DNA of 55,592 nt from Acanthaster planci (lineage: Eukaryota > Echinodermata > Asteroidea > Valvatida > Acanthasteridae): assembly GCF_001949145.1 (NCBI RefSeq), contig NW_019091375.1, forward strand, positions 331,617 through 387,208, in the 5' to 3' direction. The stretch's first letter is position 1. Each line of letters begins with the position of its first letter. The notes beneath the pieces were generated by a model. That model saw nothing but the letters and a program-made list of their open reading frames with translations. It ran no database searches and was not told the origin of the DNA. Position numbers and translations under genes: made by a program. Shown here one piece after another: positions 33,001-41,100 of the stretch.

Positions 33001-36000
33001 CAGCTTGTCTGCCCTAAGTAGGCCTGGCATCTATCTGAATTGGCTAGTCTCATTTCAAGACGTCTTTCTTACCTACGCATTCCTTGCCATCCCCACCAAT
33101 GAGATAGCCTTGTTCACATGAACAGCGGACACCAGGGTTCAAATCGGTACAGAACTGGTCGCAACCGCCCTTATCTGAGCCGCAAGAGATTCTTGACAAA
33201 TCATCCGAGTCTGGAAAAAAAAATTTCCAAATGACACTGGTTGTTTTAAAAGACGTGGTGTTGTCTTCCATGCACAAATTCAGACTTTGAATTTGATAAA
33301 CCGACTCCGACATCAACATGACACCGTTGAAAGTAGTTTATTGTAACATCACAAGGCACAGGTCAAATGTGAACTTAATTTCTAATTAACATTGCATTAT
33401 TTCCCTGACCAACAGGCTAAGGGCTATTTTATTCCTGAATCCATTTCAACTATCCATGGAAGACATGCAGTCACAGACAGCCGGGTAACTGGATGGTTAC
33501 CAACCATGCTGATAATGGTTCCATTCTATGCCTTCACTGGTTCCATTCTATGCCTTCACTGGTTCCATTCTATGCCTTCACTGGTTCCATTCTATGCCTT
33601 CACTGGTTCCATTCTATGCCTTCACTGGTTCCATTCTATGCCTTCACTGGTTAAATTCTATGCCTTCACTGGTTACATTCTATGCCTTCACTGGTTCCCT
33701 TGACATTCCTGGATAAGAACAATCAAGTTCCTACCGACACAAGGCAATTCCAACCCACAACCAGACTTACAGCAAGGCTGCACAGGGCGCTCATCGCTGC
33801 TGTCCCCGCAATCGTCGTTGCTGTTGCAGACTTTGGACAGCCCGATGCACTTACGATTTTTACACTGAAACTGGTCGTCAGAACACACTCTACTGGTGCT
33901 GTTGGCTGTCAACAAAAAACATACACAAGCTTGGAATGCATCCTAGAGAGCTTTCCATTTTATCAATTCTTCAGTTTTTTGAGTCCTTTTTTTGGACAAA
34001 TCTTCATTCTGCATGAATTGTCCTAATTCTCTGTCCTTTTTTTAAATTAAATGCAAAGCCGATTTCTAGAATATCTTTTGCCTGGCAGTCAATCATAATT
34101 CTTCCAATCTCTAAGACCAACTGCAGTAGATAGTCGTGGAAAGTACCATATATGTCTTGTTCCCTGTAGACCCACTGGCAACAGCATTATACCTTTACAT
34201 ATAAATAAAAGGCAACAGACTATTTTCCCTTTCAGCCTCAGTTTGGTTACATTGGTTTCAATGGTAAAAAAGCAAGATGGCTGCCCCATGATAGCTGTCT
34301 CTTGTCAAACTTCATAAAAGATGCCAGTAGCAGCTGTATTGCTTGAAAAACAAGAACTTCACCAAGTAAACTAAACGATTTACACAACTGGTCGATGTGA
34401 CTTACAGCAATTCTCCTCATCGCTGTTATCAGAACAGTCTGGTTCCCCGTCACACTTCCATGTGATTCTAATGCACCGTCCAGTCGTACACTGGAACTGA
34501 TCAGCCGCACAAGTGTGTTCAGCTAATTCAAGAAAAACGGTAAATGTTTCATCAAATCATATGCAAATAAGCTTGGATCAGGCATCGTTTATTCCAGAAA
34601 AAATTAACAACTCCAGTAAAAAGATCAAATATTAATGAACTGGTTGAGGAGAAATTTGAACTCACGGCATTCCTGTTCGTCTGACAAATCTTCGCAGTCA
34701 TAGTCGCCATCGCAGCGCCATCGTCCGTAGATGCACGTCTCGTCTCCGCATGTGAACTCATCTTCCGTGCAAGTCATGTTGGTGCCTTCTGCAATTATAA
34801 GGAGCTTCACAACTGTTACATGTGCTTTAATCATCTTAGCATTTTGGATACCACAGCAAAGTTCTGTAAGCCTTGAGGGCAAGACTAGCTTGCAGACCCA
34901 GGTTATAATTACAGCCGCATAAAATTTGAAAGTCTGTACATGTACATGCAACCACCACTGGGAATCTAGACTCATTTCCAGGCTTCAGCCTTAACTCTAG
35001 CCCAAACTTGTCTCAAGTATATACATGTATGTTAAGATTTTAAGTAGTGATCACAGTCTCATAACCGGGCACCATTTCGTTCAGCTTCCAAGAAGAAAAA
35101 CAGTAAACAGATTTATGTGCTAAGCTAATAAATTCATCACGTTTCCAATAAATACAAGAGTACCTTACTGTAGCAACATTAGAAATGTACTTTCAAGACC
35201 CACAGGTTTTCCAAATTTAGGCCACTTTCAATTATGAACCCATTTACAAAACATTTGTCCCTTTCAAAAAGTGTTCTAGCACTCTACTGGTTTCCATGGA
35301 TACTTACCGCAGTTTGCTTCATCACTTGCATCATTGCAGTCTTCATCTCCATCGCAAACGTAATCTTTCAAGATACAGTTGCCTGTCTCACAATGGAACT
35401 GACCAGGACTGCACAGATTGATGCTGTCCGCTGAAAAAGCAAATCCATCATATCAAATCAGATGAAATAAGATGAGATCGGATTGGATCACATCACATCA
35501 AATCAAATCAAGCACACAGGACAAGATTCCAGCTACTTACGGCAAGAGGCTTCGTCTGATCGGTCTGGACAATCGAAATCTCCGTCGCAGACCCATGCAT
35601 TGGCTATACAACCCCCGGCTGAACACGGAAACTCTGACGGCTGGCATGACTGGGCGGCTACAAGGGACAAAAATTAGCAATATTTTTCTATTCAGCTGCT
35701 GACGTGAAATTTAGCTTTGACATTAAAAAAACACAAGTTATCCAAATATGCACATCTGAGCGGGAGATGGAATACTTTTCGCACAGCAATGAGATCTGCA
35801 CGGTAGGGATGCGCTGTGTGCGTGCACAATGGCGCTCACTGCACTGAAAATATGTTCATATTTGAATGCTCTCTGCATTTTAGGCAAACCTTAAAATGCG
35901 TTTACCGCAGAGCTCGACTCAGGTGAAGAAATCAAAGTTCTTGAGCCTCAGAAAAACCCTGATGAGAAAAGAAGAACAACTTACGACAGACTTCGTCTGA

Positions 36001-37940
36001 TCCGTCCCCACAATCGTCCTCCCCGTCACAAACCCATCGCCTCCGGATGCATTTATTGTTGGCACACTGAAACTTGCTTCTTCCTTCGCACTCTTCTACA
36101 GCTGTAAGGAAAGAACAAAATCGGACGGAATATGTACGTGTACCGGTACACAAGTACATTCATTTCAGTTCTGCTAAAATTGGCGTACACGTGAACATAA
36201 TCAGTTATGCAATCTGCCCTGAGCTGAAGTGCACCCCCAGTTGGCGAAAGAAAGACAGGTCGTTACAAGCGGGTTCATACACGCATTCTGCATGTACGCA
36301 AAGACCATACATTTGTGCACAAGCCGGAATAAGTCAGTTACGCGTACTCAGCGTGCTCTGCGTCAAACGCGCGTATACTTGCGCGCCTCACGGTACACCT
36401 ACAGGTACAAATATGCAGTGAGTACCAAAAAAACATGCCCTCTTTTGTTCCGCTCAGAGCAGATACATACGAGTAATTGTAACGGATAATTGATATAATG
36501 GAAAACATTTTGGAAATAACAATATCTAGGTCTGGGATGAAGCAAGGGTGTTTGTTCCACAGCCTATGGGCAGACAGACAAAAGACAGACGAATGTGTGT
36601 GTGAGGTGACAATGCATAGACATAAGCACAAGACAGTGAAAGTTGTGGTTCATTTTAAATGAATTGAATTCTTGAATCCCACAGCTGTAGACAAGCAACG
36701 CAGAATGCTACTACATGGTCGCTAGAGGGTTCAATTCAACGGACGTGCCCATCACATTGTGGGAAAAAGTTGATATCGCACACCTCTTTCTCACATTGAT
36801 CAAGCGTGGCTCTAAATACTCGCACCTCATTTACACTTTCCTACCCAAATAACACAACCTCCACTTTTTTGTCACAAAACGTGATGCTGCGATCATCAAA
36901 AGATTTCTTCTGTTTCCCAGCTCACAATCAGTCTCACTTGGATGTCCACTATCTCATCTTTGTACCCTGTGGAACGATGTATAGTTTTCACGGCCAGTAT
37001 GTCACAATCGGGACTACCTGCAAACATTCACGTACTACGTGTTCATGGACAGGTTCATGTTTGCATGGAGCCATTTTATATTGAAATTGTGTCTGACTTT
37101 TACCAAGACAAGTAAAAGGCGCAGTACACTTACGGCAATCTGTTTCATCAGAAATGTCGCCACAGTCGTTATCGGTGTCGCACTTCCAGCTTTGCGGAAT
37201 GCACTTGCCGTTTGCACACTCAAACTGATCCGATGAGCACGTTGGTAACACTGCAAGTAGTCAAGAATAAAGTACATGGGTACTTCCAAAAATTAAGGGT
37301 CCATTTTTTCCGTGTCCCTGTCTCATATGATATTTGATTTTGTAAGTTCAGAACACATTTTCTGATTTCCAAGAGTGATGAGAATCAATGCAAAGTGCCT
37401 GCCAAACAAACAATAATAGTTTGAAATCAATTCCAGTGATATTTCCATGTCAACTAACAAAGGTCAGATGTAACAGGGACACAAAAATGTCACACTTTAG
37501 GACCCCTGATTTCTGGAATTACCCACATGTATTCTGCAACTCAAGTAAACATGGAACCAAATTTTTCAGTGAACCTTTTTACATTTGACTCTCTGAAAAT
37601 GTGGTCTATCAACAATCTTTGGTTTTTTTTCTAACTTTTGAGCTAGAGCCTGAAAGGCTTACCAGAAGGCCCTGTTTCTAGTTTAGCAAACTCGGGAGTA
37701 AGAGCAGAAGGAAATGTTCACAGATGGAACTTATCATTTTATCAAATTCATCACTTCCAAACACCATCAGTCTGAGGTACTCACCGCAACCATCCTCATC
37801 TTCGTCATTGCTACAGTCGCTGTCCCCGTCGCAACGCCACTGTTGCGGAATGCAGGTACACTCTCCTGTCTCGGTGGGCGCGCAGCTGAACTCGTTGTGT
37901 TTACAGAGGCAACCAGGCTGGGTCCTTGCTGATAGACAAC
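14860..37940 (-). CDS. LRP4: LRP4 (low-density lipoprotein receptor-related protein 4), 33 exons, lacking only the signal-peptide exon
   Basis: Single-pass type I receptor. Order from the N-terminus: eight LDLa repeats, two EGF modules, four YWTD beta-propellers each closed by an EGF module, Pro/Thr/Ser-rich stalk, transmembrane helix, cytoplasmic tail with FSNPRF. N-terminal LDLa repeats followed by four propellers separate it from LRP5/6 (propellers first) and from the larger LRP1/LRP2. Diagnostic LRP4-like strings include [15 protein letters not shown] in the first LDLa, HPQRQP before the third EGF, and SNP-x-F/Y in the tail. All 33 exons have GT-AG borders and consistent phases, totalling 5,654 coding nt, about 1,884 residues; vertebrate LRP4 is about 1,905. 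In vertebrates LRP4 binds agrin and activates MuSK at neuromuscular synapses and modulates Wnt signalling through LRP6. Its role in this animal is inferred only. The N gap at 20463-21179 lies within an intron. The gene is convergent with the Ly6-like gene. Confidence 0.96.
15868..15997 (-). CDS. LRP4: LRP4 exon: cytoplasmic tail with NPxY-like motif
   Basis: Encodes [20 protein letters not shown], then [19 protein letters not shown] and SSDP. FSNPRF sits where vertebrate LRP4 has its NPxY endocytosis motif; Phe replaces Tyr. Phase 2 to phase 0. Confidence 0.92.
16532..16714 (-). CDS. LRP4: LRP4 exon: juxtamembrane segment and transmembrane helix
   Basis: Encodes [14 protein letters not shown], a polar linker, then the membrane helix [20 protein letters not shown] followed by the basic stop-transfer WRRY. 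Phase 2 to phase 2, donor CA|GTAAGT. Confidence 0.93.
17397..17577 (-). CDS. LRP4: LRP4 exon: juxtamembrane Pro/Thr/Ser-rich stalk
   Basis: Reads in the frame demanded by both neighbours (phase 1 in, phase 2 out; 181 nt). The peptide is low-complexity and cysteine-free: [40 protein letters not shown]. It fits an O-glycosylatable stalk between the last EGF and the membrane. Another frame is also open here, so the call rests on splice phases and composition rather than homology. Confidence 0.8.
18130..18310 (-). repeat. Dispersed repeat with CAGTGGCGC end in an LRP4 intron
   Basis: On the minus strand it begins CCAGTGGCGCCCAGCGGG and runs into AAAAGTGGGTGGGC, then a G-rich end. The layout is like the element near 8190, suggesting a shared family. 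Confidence 0.35.
18365..18626 (-). CDS. LRP4: LRP4 exon: beta-propeller 4, part d, fused with EGF-like module 6
   Basis: Encodes [20 protein letters not shown], then [20 protein letters not shown] and [14 protein letters not shown]. In propellers 1-3 the closing EGF is on its own exon; here the last blade and EGF share one. Phase 0 to phase 1. Confidence 0.95.
18728..18957 (+). repeat. Minisatellite of 10/11-bp units, ACCATCACAAG type
   Basis: About 21 units alternate irregularly between CATCACAGAC (10 bp) and CATCACAAGAC (11 bp). It is followed immediately by a diverged array of the complementary motif. Confidence 0.95.
18961..19107 (+). repeat. Diverged minisatellite in inverted orientation (GGTCTTGTGACTG type)
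   Basis: Units GGTCTTGTGAGTG, GGTCTTGTGACTG and variants recur about 10 times. The reverse complement (CAGTCACAAGACC) closely matches the units of the preceding array, so the two form a large imperfect palindrome. Confidence 0.85.
19223..19466 (-). CDS. LRP4: LRP4 exon: beta-propeller 4, part c
   Basis: Encodes [39 protein letters not shown], and ends SHPYGVTL. Phase 2 to phase 0. The intron 3' of it in gene order holds the inverted minisatellite. Confidence 0.95.
20068..20286 (-). CDS. LRP4: LRP4 exon: beta-propeller 4, part b
   Basis: Encodes [67 protein letters not shown]. Phase 2 to phase 2; the acceptor (AAAATGGCAG) has a weak pyrimidine tract. Confidence 0.94.
20463..21179. other. Assembly gap (717 Ns), intronic
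   Basis: A run of 717 N. The exon on its right ends in phase 2 with AG (21187) and the exon on its left starts with A (20286). They join as Arg within a continuous propeller-4 sequence ([11 protein letters not shown] then RVNYDGSG). No LRP4 coding sequence is therefore expected inside the gap. Confidence 0.97.
21187..21367 (-). CDS. LRP4: LRP4 exon: beta-propeller 4, part a
   Basis: Encodes [20 protein letters not shown], then [20 protein letters not shown], ending NVI plus two bases. Phase 1 to phase 2. Its donor (GTAGGA, 21186) is 6 bp from the assembly gap. Confidence 0.94.
21654..21779 (-). CDS. LRP4: LRP4 exon: EGF-like module 5
   Basis: Encodes [18 protein letters not shown] and [20 protein letters not shown]. 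Phase 1 to phase 1; donor ATG|GTATGT. Confidence 0.95.
22122..22347 (-). CDS. LRP4: LRP4 exon: beta-propeller 3, part d
   Basis: Encodes [50 protein letters not shown]. Phase 0 to phase 1. Confidence 0.94.
22715..22883 (-). CDS. LRP4: LRP4 exon: beta-propeller 3, part c
   Basis: Encodes [44 protein letters not shown]. Phase 2 to phase 0, donor CGG|GTAAGT. Confidence 0.94.
23519..23777 (-). CDS. LRP4: LRP4 exon: beta-propeller 3, part b
   Basis: Encodes [20 protein letters not shown], then [20 protein letters not shown] and [16 protein letters not shown]. It holds two YWTD-type motifs; phase 1 to phase 2. Confidence 0.95.
23901..24038 (-). CDS. LRP4: LRP4 exon: beta-propeller 3, part a
   Basis: Encodes [19 protein letters not shown] and ends [10 protein letters not shown], phase 1 to phase 1. 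The intron splits the first blade before its YWAD motif, unlike in the other propellers. Confidence 0.93.
24321..24390 (+). repeat. 35-bp tandem duplication carrying a splice-donor-like sequence
   Basis: ACATGCAGACCTACCTTGGC and the next 15 bp are repeated head to tail (24321-24355 and 24356-24390; the second copy diverges at its end). On the minus strand (gene sense) each copy contains CCAAG|GTAGGT. It lies in the intron between EGF 4 and propeller 3; the flanking exons join in phase without it. Confidence 0.85.
24543..24674 (-). CDS. LRP4: LRP4 exon: EGF-like module 4
   Basis: Encodes [35 protein letters not shown]. Six cysteines in EGF spacing; phase 1 to phase 1. Confidence 0.93.
25264..25453 (-). 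CDS. LRP4: LRP4 exon: beta-propeller 2, part d
   Basis: Encodes [48 protein letters not shown]. Phase 0 to phase 1; the donor AAG|GTTGGC is non-consensus after GT but is required by the phase of the next exon. Confidence 0.92.
26334..26535 (-). CDS. LRP4: LRP4 exon: beta-propeller 2, part c
   Basis: Encodes [48 protein letters not shown]. Phase 2 to phase 0. Confidence 0.95.
26735..27088 (-). mobile_element. tRNA-derived SINE (copy in LRP4 intron)
   Basis: On the minus strand the head has an A-box-like GTGGCCTTGTGGTTAAG and a perfect B box GGTTCGAATCC. The body includes CCACCCAGGAGTAA and CAGGGAGCTGAGATGG, and the tail GGTGCTTTATAAATACC, which resembles LINE-mobilised SINE tails. It shares the body with the copy at 31340-31653. 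Confidence 0.85.
27157..27344 (-). CDS. LRP4: LRP4 exon: beta-propeller 2, part b
   Basis: Encodes [20 protein letters not shown], then [12 protein letters not shown] and [15 protein letters not shown]. The YWTE variant is common in this blade. Phase 0 to phase 2; the donor AAG|GTGTTG is weaker than consensus. Confidence 0.93.
28295..28503 (-). CDS. LRP4: LRP4 exon: beta-propeller 2, part a
   Basis: Encodes [19 protein letters not shown], then [16 protein letters not shown]. Phase 1 to phase 0, donor GAG|GTATGT. Confidence 0.95.
28649..28771 (-). CDS. LRP4: LRP4 exon: EGF-like module 3
   Basis: Encodes [18 protein letters not shown] and [20 protein letters not shown] use the acceptor ACCAATCAG at 28772 because it keeps phase 1 with the previous exon and restores NRCG. 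A closer AG (after 28761) would break the frame. Confidence 0.93.
28950..29320 (-). repeat. Three diverged copies of an approximately 150-bp unit, the last overlapping an LRP4 exon-donor boundary
   Basis: GATTGGT followed by similar text recurs at 28968, 29123 and 29271. Each is followed by GAATGTACTAT, GAATGCACCATC or GAACATACCATC; the last is the real donor region of the exon ending at 29298. The copies are old and diverged; alignment is by eye. Confidence 0.5.
29298..29474 (-). CDS. LRP4: LRP4 exon: beta-propeller 1, part d
   Basis: Encodes [19 protein letters not shown], then [16 protein letters not shown], the last blade and the exit segment. HPQRQP is strongly LRP4-like. Phase 1 to phase 1. 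Confidence 0.94.
30154..30371 (-). CDS. LRP4: LRP4 exon: beta-propeller 1, part c
   Basis: Encodes [47 protein letters not shown]. Phase 2 to phase 1; donor AAG|GTACCT. Confidence 0.94.
31093..31249 (-). CDS. LRP4: LRP4 exon: beta-propeller 1, part b
   Basis: Encodes [19 protein letters not shown], with VSNLDG and [17 protein letters not shown]. Canonical YWTD blade; phase 1 to phase 2, donor GG|GTGAGA. Confidence 0.95.
31340..31653 (-). mobile_element. tRNA-derived SINE (second copy in LRP4 intron)
   Basis: Minus-strand head: A box TGGCCTAGTGGTTAG and B box GGTTCGAATCC, about 35 nt apart. The body is CCACCCAGGAGTAAATGAG, CAGGGAGCTGCGATGG and GGGGTAATAATGGTGC. It has the same layout as the copy at 26735-27088. 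It is not a functional tRNA: no cloverleaf 3' half or CCA end follows. Confidence 0.87.
31953..32183 (-). CDS. LRP4: LRP4 exon: beta-propeller 1, part a
   Basis: Encodes [18 protein letters not shown], then an ALDY and a [13 protein letters not shown] stretch, the first YWTD-type blade (FWSD variant). Phase 1 to phase 1. LLFANR.DIRR is the canonical start of LRP propellers. Confidence 0.94.
32275..32600 (-). repeat. Decayed tandem copies of the EGF-2 exon end and its splice donor
   Basis: The true exon end reads (plus strand) ACCTTGTGCTTTGCACGTTG from 32632. Similar strings stand at 32302 (ACCTTGTGCTTCGCTAAGC), 32388 (ACCCTATGCTTTGAACGTT) and 32536 (AACTTGTACTTTGCACCAC). Each is preceded by CCCTGACRGAC...GAG and CACCCACA/CACAGAC blocks that match the intron next to the real donor. 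The copy at 32388 has an in-frame stop on the gene strand. Confidence 0.75.
32634..32759 (-). CDS. LRP4: LRP4 exon: EGF-like module 2, calcium-binding
   Basis: Begins [15 protein letters not shown] and continues [17 protein letters not shown]. The DVDEC start and the aromatic residue after GS are the cbEGF consensus. Phase 1 to phase 1; the GTATGT donor is at 32632-32633. Decayed partial copies of its 3' end lie in the next intron. Confidence 0.94.
33073..33210 (-). CDS. LRP4: LRP4 exon: EGF-like module 1
   Basis: Encodes [29 protein letters not shown] and ends ECV. The six-Cys EGF has the GGC and CxCxxGY pattern; phase 1 to phase 1. It links the LDLa array to the calcium-binding EGF. Confidence 0.93.
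33519..33694 (+). repeat. 22-bp minisatellite, eight units
   Basis: Eight head-to-tail copies of a 22-bp unit beginning TTCCATTCTATGCCTTCAC. Six are identical and the last two start TTAAATT and TTACATT. It is in the LRP4 intron between EGF 1 and LDLa 8. Low divergence implies recent expansion. Confidence 0.97.
33771..33905 (-). CDS. LRP4: LRP4 exon: LDLa repeat 8
   Basis: Encodes [19 protein letters not shown] and [21 protein letters not shown] end it at the consensus donor GCT|GTAAGT (33771), which closes the six-Cys LDLa exactly. An alternative in-frame donor 36 nt on (33735) would add 12 residues with three extra cysteines. The calcium-site residues are conserved, but the usual CDG is replaced by CNS. 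Confidence 0.88.
34406..34522 (-). CDS. LRP4: LRP4 exon: LDLa repeat 7
   Basis: Encodes [16 protein letters not shown] and [17 protein letters not shown]. Complete LDLa, phase 1 to phase 1; the donor context GCT|GTAAGT is the same as chosen for the next exon. Confidence 0.95.
34666..34788 (-). CDS. LRP4: LRP4 exon: LDLa repeat 6
   Basis: Encodes [18 protein letters not shown] and [17 protein letters not shown]. Complete LDLa, phase 1 to phase 1; donor C|GTGAGT. Confidence 0.95.
35308..35430 (-). CDS. LRP4: LRP4 exon: LDLa repeat 5
   Basis: Encodes [16 protein letters not shown] and [17 protein letters not shown]. Complete LDLa, phase 1 to phase 1, acceptor TTTTTCAG. Confidence 0.95.
35541..35657 (-). 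CDS. LRP4: LRP4 exon: LDLa repeat 4
   Basis: Encodes [16 protein letters not shown] and [17 protein letters not shown]. Six cysteines and the SDE motif are intact; phase 1 to phase 1. Confidence 0.95.
35985..36101 (-). CDS. LRP4: LRP4 exon: LDLa repeat 3
   Basis: Encodes [17 protein letters not shown] and [16 protein letters not shown]. All six cysteines and the SDE calcium motif are present. Phase 1 to phase 1 with a good polypyrimidine acceptor (TTCTTTCCTTACAG). Confidence 0.95.
36211..36455 (+). repeat. Dispersed repeat, copy 1 (partner at 48624-48855)
   Basis: Shared ordered blocks: AATCTGCCC(T/C)GAG, GAAGTGCA, AAGAAAGACAG, GTTACGCGTACTCA, GTGCTC, GCGAGTACC-type and ACATGCCCTCTTTTGTT. 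It sits in the LRP4 intron between LDLa 2 and LDLa 3. The copies are roughly 230-245 bp, in the same orientation, with indels. Confidence 0.8.
37134..37250 (-). CDS. LRP4: LRP4 exon: LDLa repeat 2
   Basis: Encodes [18 protein letters not shown] and then [16 protein letters not shown], a full six-Cys LDLa with the DCxDxSDE calcium-binding motif. Phase 1 to phase 1, donor C|GTAAGT. Confidence 0.95.
37785..37940 (-). CDS. LRP4: LRP4 exon: LDLa repeat 1
   Basis: First recognisable LRP4 exon, phase 1 to phase 1 (acceptor CTGTTTAG, donor GCG|GTGAGT). It encodes [11 protein letters not shown], then [12 protein letters not shown] and [15 protein letters not shown]. The two extra cysteines (CLC, CTC) are characteristic of the first LDLa of LRP4. 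The acidic DxDxDE region is the calcium-binding site. Confidence 0.93.
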
Positions 37941-38109
37941 CTAAACAGAAGACCATAAAAAAAGTTGTTTTTTTTAAATTGTAACCACTTCAAGCCGTAC
38001 CATGTATAAATTACATGTGTAGGCTTGATCCAATAGTACGTGTACATGTACAAGGAACCCTCAACAGGAGTGAGACGGAAAGAAGATGAAATATCCCTGA
38101 AATACCCAC

Positions 38110-38194
38110 CTGAGGTTTGGACGGCCCCTACAGCAGCATAGGGTCTACAGTAAAGCATTTGTGTCAGCCTAAATACAACCCTTAAAATAACCAT
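38110..38194 (-). CDS. Weak candidate for the missing LRP4 signal-peptide exon
   Basis: ATG at 38194 opens 28 codons (start MVILRVVFRLTQMLY, end GAVQTS) closing at CAG|GTGGGT in phase 1, exactly the phase the LDLa1 exon requires. However, the hydrophobic core is broken by arginines at residues 5 and 9, so it is a poor signal peptide. First exons of such receptors are often many kilobases upstream. Adding it would give about 1,912 residues. Confidence 0.2.
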
Positions 38195-41100
38195 TTTTGT
38201 GTTTTGTATCCACTTTTATCAGCAAAATACCATCATAGGGATCTCAGCATTTTCCCAAGTGTTTAAAAAAGCCTTAAGACCAGGAAAATCCTCATGAAAA
38301 GATCCTGAAATCAGGAAAAACCCTGACAAATCCTGCCTCTTCTTCAAGTGACCATGGGCTACAGTTGAGCATCAAGAAAATATTCCTCATTAATTGCATG
38401 TACTGGTACATGTACATGTAGCACTGTCTCAGAATCTGTAATAATGGCAAAGCAGTAAAGAAATGCTGCACGAATCCTGAATAAACGATCACCAAGGGTC
38501 AACATTTGTAAAGTCCAGATCTGTGACAGACTAACTAAATATAAAATACTGCATAAGCTTTCGTAGCAACAACTACTTCATCAGATGCACTGTGACAGAG
38601 TGAGAGTGCGATTGTGGTCTTGTCATTTTTGAATGTCAGCGTTTTCAACTGAAAACAATATCACATCTGGGACAAATTGACAGTGAAATAATACTATCCT
38701 TAAATATAGTACCATATGAAAAAGGGTGAAGGGTGGGGGTCAGAGTTCAGAGTTGAAGTCACTGTTACTGATGCTGTCTTTAGAACTTTGACCTCAACTC
38801 CACAAAGTCCTCTTTATAAATGCAGCAGTAAAAGGCATGTAGGGGGGGTATTGTCAAGGCAAGCAATCCCTCAAAAAGCAAACACAAACTGGGATCAATT
38901 AGGAAGAAATCTATCACAAGAGTCTGATGATATAAAAAAATTTGTCTTTGACTCTGTCAAGACCAAATCTGACATTACGGTCGTTACGATCCGAGCATGA
39001 AACTACCCCGTACAGTTTGTGCATTGTACATTTTTTTTACCACACTGAGGAGCAAATGTGGTCAGACGAACATGTCCTAAGAAAAGAAAGGAAGAAGTCC
39101 TAAAAAAAGAGAAATTCTGTTGGTTGTTTTTACTCTGCTTTTGGAGTACAACTCAGAGAGCATGTTCTTACATACATGTAGTTAACCTTGGTATACCAGG
39201 TATGCTGTACATGTACGGTACATGCCTGATCAAAAGCTTACAATGGCAGACCAACAGTGCTTGTGTTTGTACGTTTTGTCTGACCGTTTTTAAGCGTGTA
39301 GATGTGAATTTCACAAATTATAGACTAAAACTTCACACTGTTTCTTTATGATGTACAGTGTACATGTATGTATTTAAAGTTCATGAAACACTGTTTTAAG
39401 AGCAAAATAACCATTAAAAACATGCCTCTAGCAGCACAACAGGCACATGTACATGTAAGCAATCTATTCCAGTGTGGTACGGTATGTGTTCATTTCATTT
39501 TCCCTGGCCTATGAGGACAAATCATTACATTTTCATTCCTTGTCTCGTTCTACTCCATTCAACGACCCTCTCCCGTTGATGAAATCTGTGATTACATCAC
39601 ATCCTCAAAGTCAGTCCCAGATTTCATTCAGAATGAACCGCAGTTGGGGGGAGGGGTCACAAAAGGAGGGGATCATCCCCTCCCCCCTCATTGTGTCTGG
39701 ACTTTGTGAAGGTACTCCCTTAAGGGTGGGCTTGGGGACAGCATTGTGGGGTGACCGTTGCTAATCTGGGGCAACTCCTTGGAAAGAAAGCTTTGTATAC
39801 TGCAGTTGCCAATAAACGAACAGGTACAGTACATAACACAGTGCAATCTGCCGTACGTGTACATGTACATACATAACTGACACATGTACATGTACATACA
39901 TGCACAATGAGTGGAACATGTACATGTAGGCCTGTCGATACTATTATGTACATGTTTTACTGTACAAACATGTACATTGTGTGTAAATGCCCGACACTGT
40001 ACCTACAGTTGTTACCCAGAGTTACCAACACCAAAGACTTCACCTGAAAGTGTTTACAACTAATTACAATTTTCAAAGACTTTATCTGTGCCTAATAATC
40101 GTTCCTTTTCGAGACCCATTTGCAGGTTCATGTACATGTCTACGTGGACGGGCTGGCTGATATAAGTTGGCAAGTATGGGCAAAAAGTCTTAAACATGGT
40201 ACTGGTACATGAAATTAAACAGTTTCGGGCCTTGCGTATGCAAGCTTTTGACCACAACTAAACGTGTCAATGTGCAGTGTATAGAATGTACATTGTAATG
40301 TTGCTCCTAAATGTAATTATTTTGTGTAATCAGGACCCAGATGAAGCTTCAAGGGTTGTAACAATGACACAGTGACCTTTCAGGGCTTGTAATACTTGGT
40401 GCAGTAGCTAAAAAGGCATCTCAATACATGTAGATCACCAGTACGATGGTATGAATCTTGCAGCTTGCGCTTTTGTTGCAACAAAGTGGGGAGACCTGAA
40501 TGAAAACCAACAATCTCGAGGACAAAAATCCCTCAATCTGGAGGAATTCCGAGAAGTCACATCCCCATGCTGTTTGGAAAAAGCTAAGACAAAAGTCCTT
40601 TTTACTTGTACTAGGAGCCCCAGGATGGACCAAGAGAGGGTGCAATTTTCCTAGCAACAGAGGCTTCTAGTCAGAACTGAACTTCACCGGTTCACAAATG
40701 AATATGAAATGCACGTATTACGGTCGCATTGCTACCGCCAAAACGAACACTCCTGACCAACATGGCTCTTTTCAAGCAATTAGGGGGTGCTCCTGCTCAA
40801 GACGGATAAAGAATACTTGCTCAATTTGACATTTCGAATACAAATTCCTTGCAACCGGTTCCTTTCTTTTGGCAATGCGTAACTTGAGTAAACTAGTCCA
40901 TCTTTTCCATGGACAAGTAAAAAAAAATTGTGCTTAAGCATGACCACTACAATGTAACCCAAACTTACTGTACATGTACATGTACACTGTACCGTACATG
41001 ACATACTCGGTGACCATACATGTACATGTATCTCAGACTGTCTTTCATTATAACAAAACCCCACACAAGCTCACTGCTGTGTCTGCCCCAGGATGGGCAT

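Noticed and set aside
33392-33716. Phe/His/Ser-rich repeated frame, also considered as a CRISPR-like array
   Set aside because: A contiguous 22-bp minisatellite without spacers, in an intron of an animal gene.
14860-37940. Identity as LRP5/6, LRP1, LRP2 or LDLR
   Set aside because: LRP5/6 have propellers before LDLa repeats; LRP1/2 have many more LDLa clusters; LDLR has one propeller. The order and LRP4-like strings fit only LRP4.
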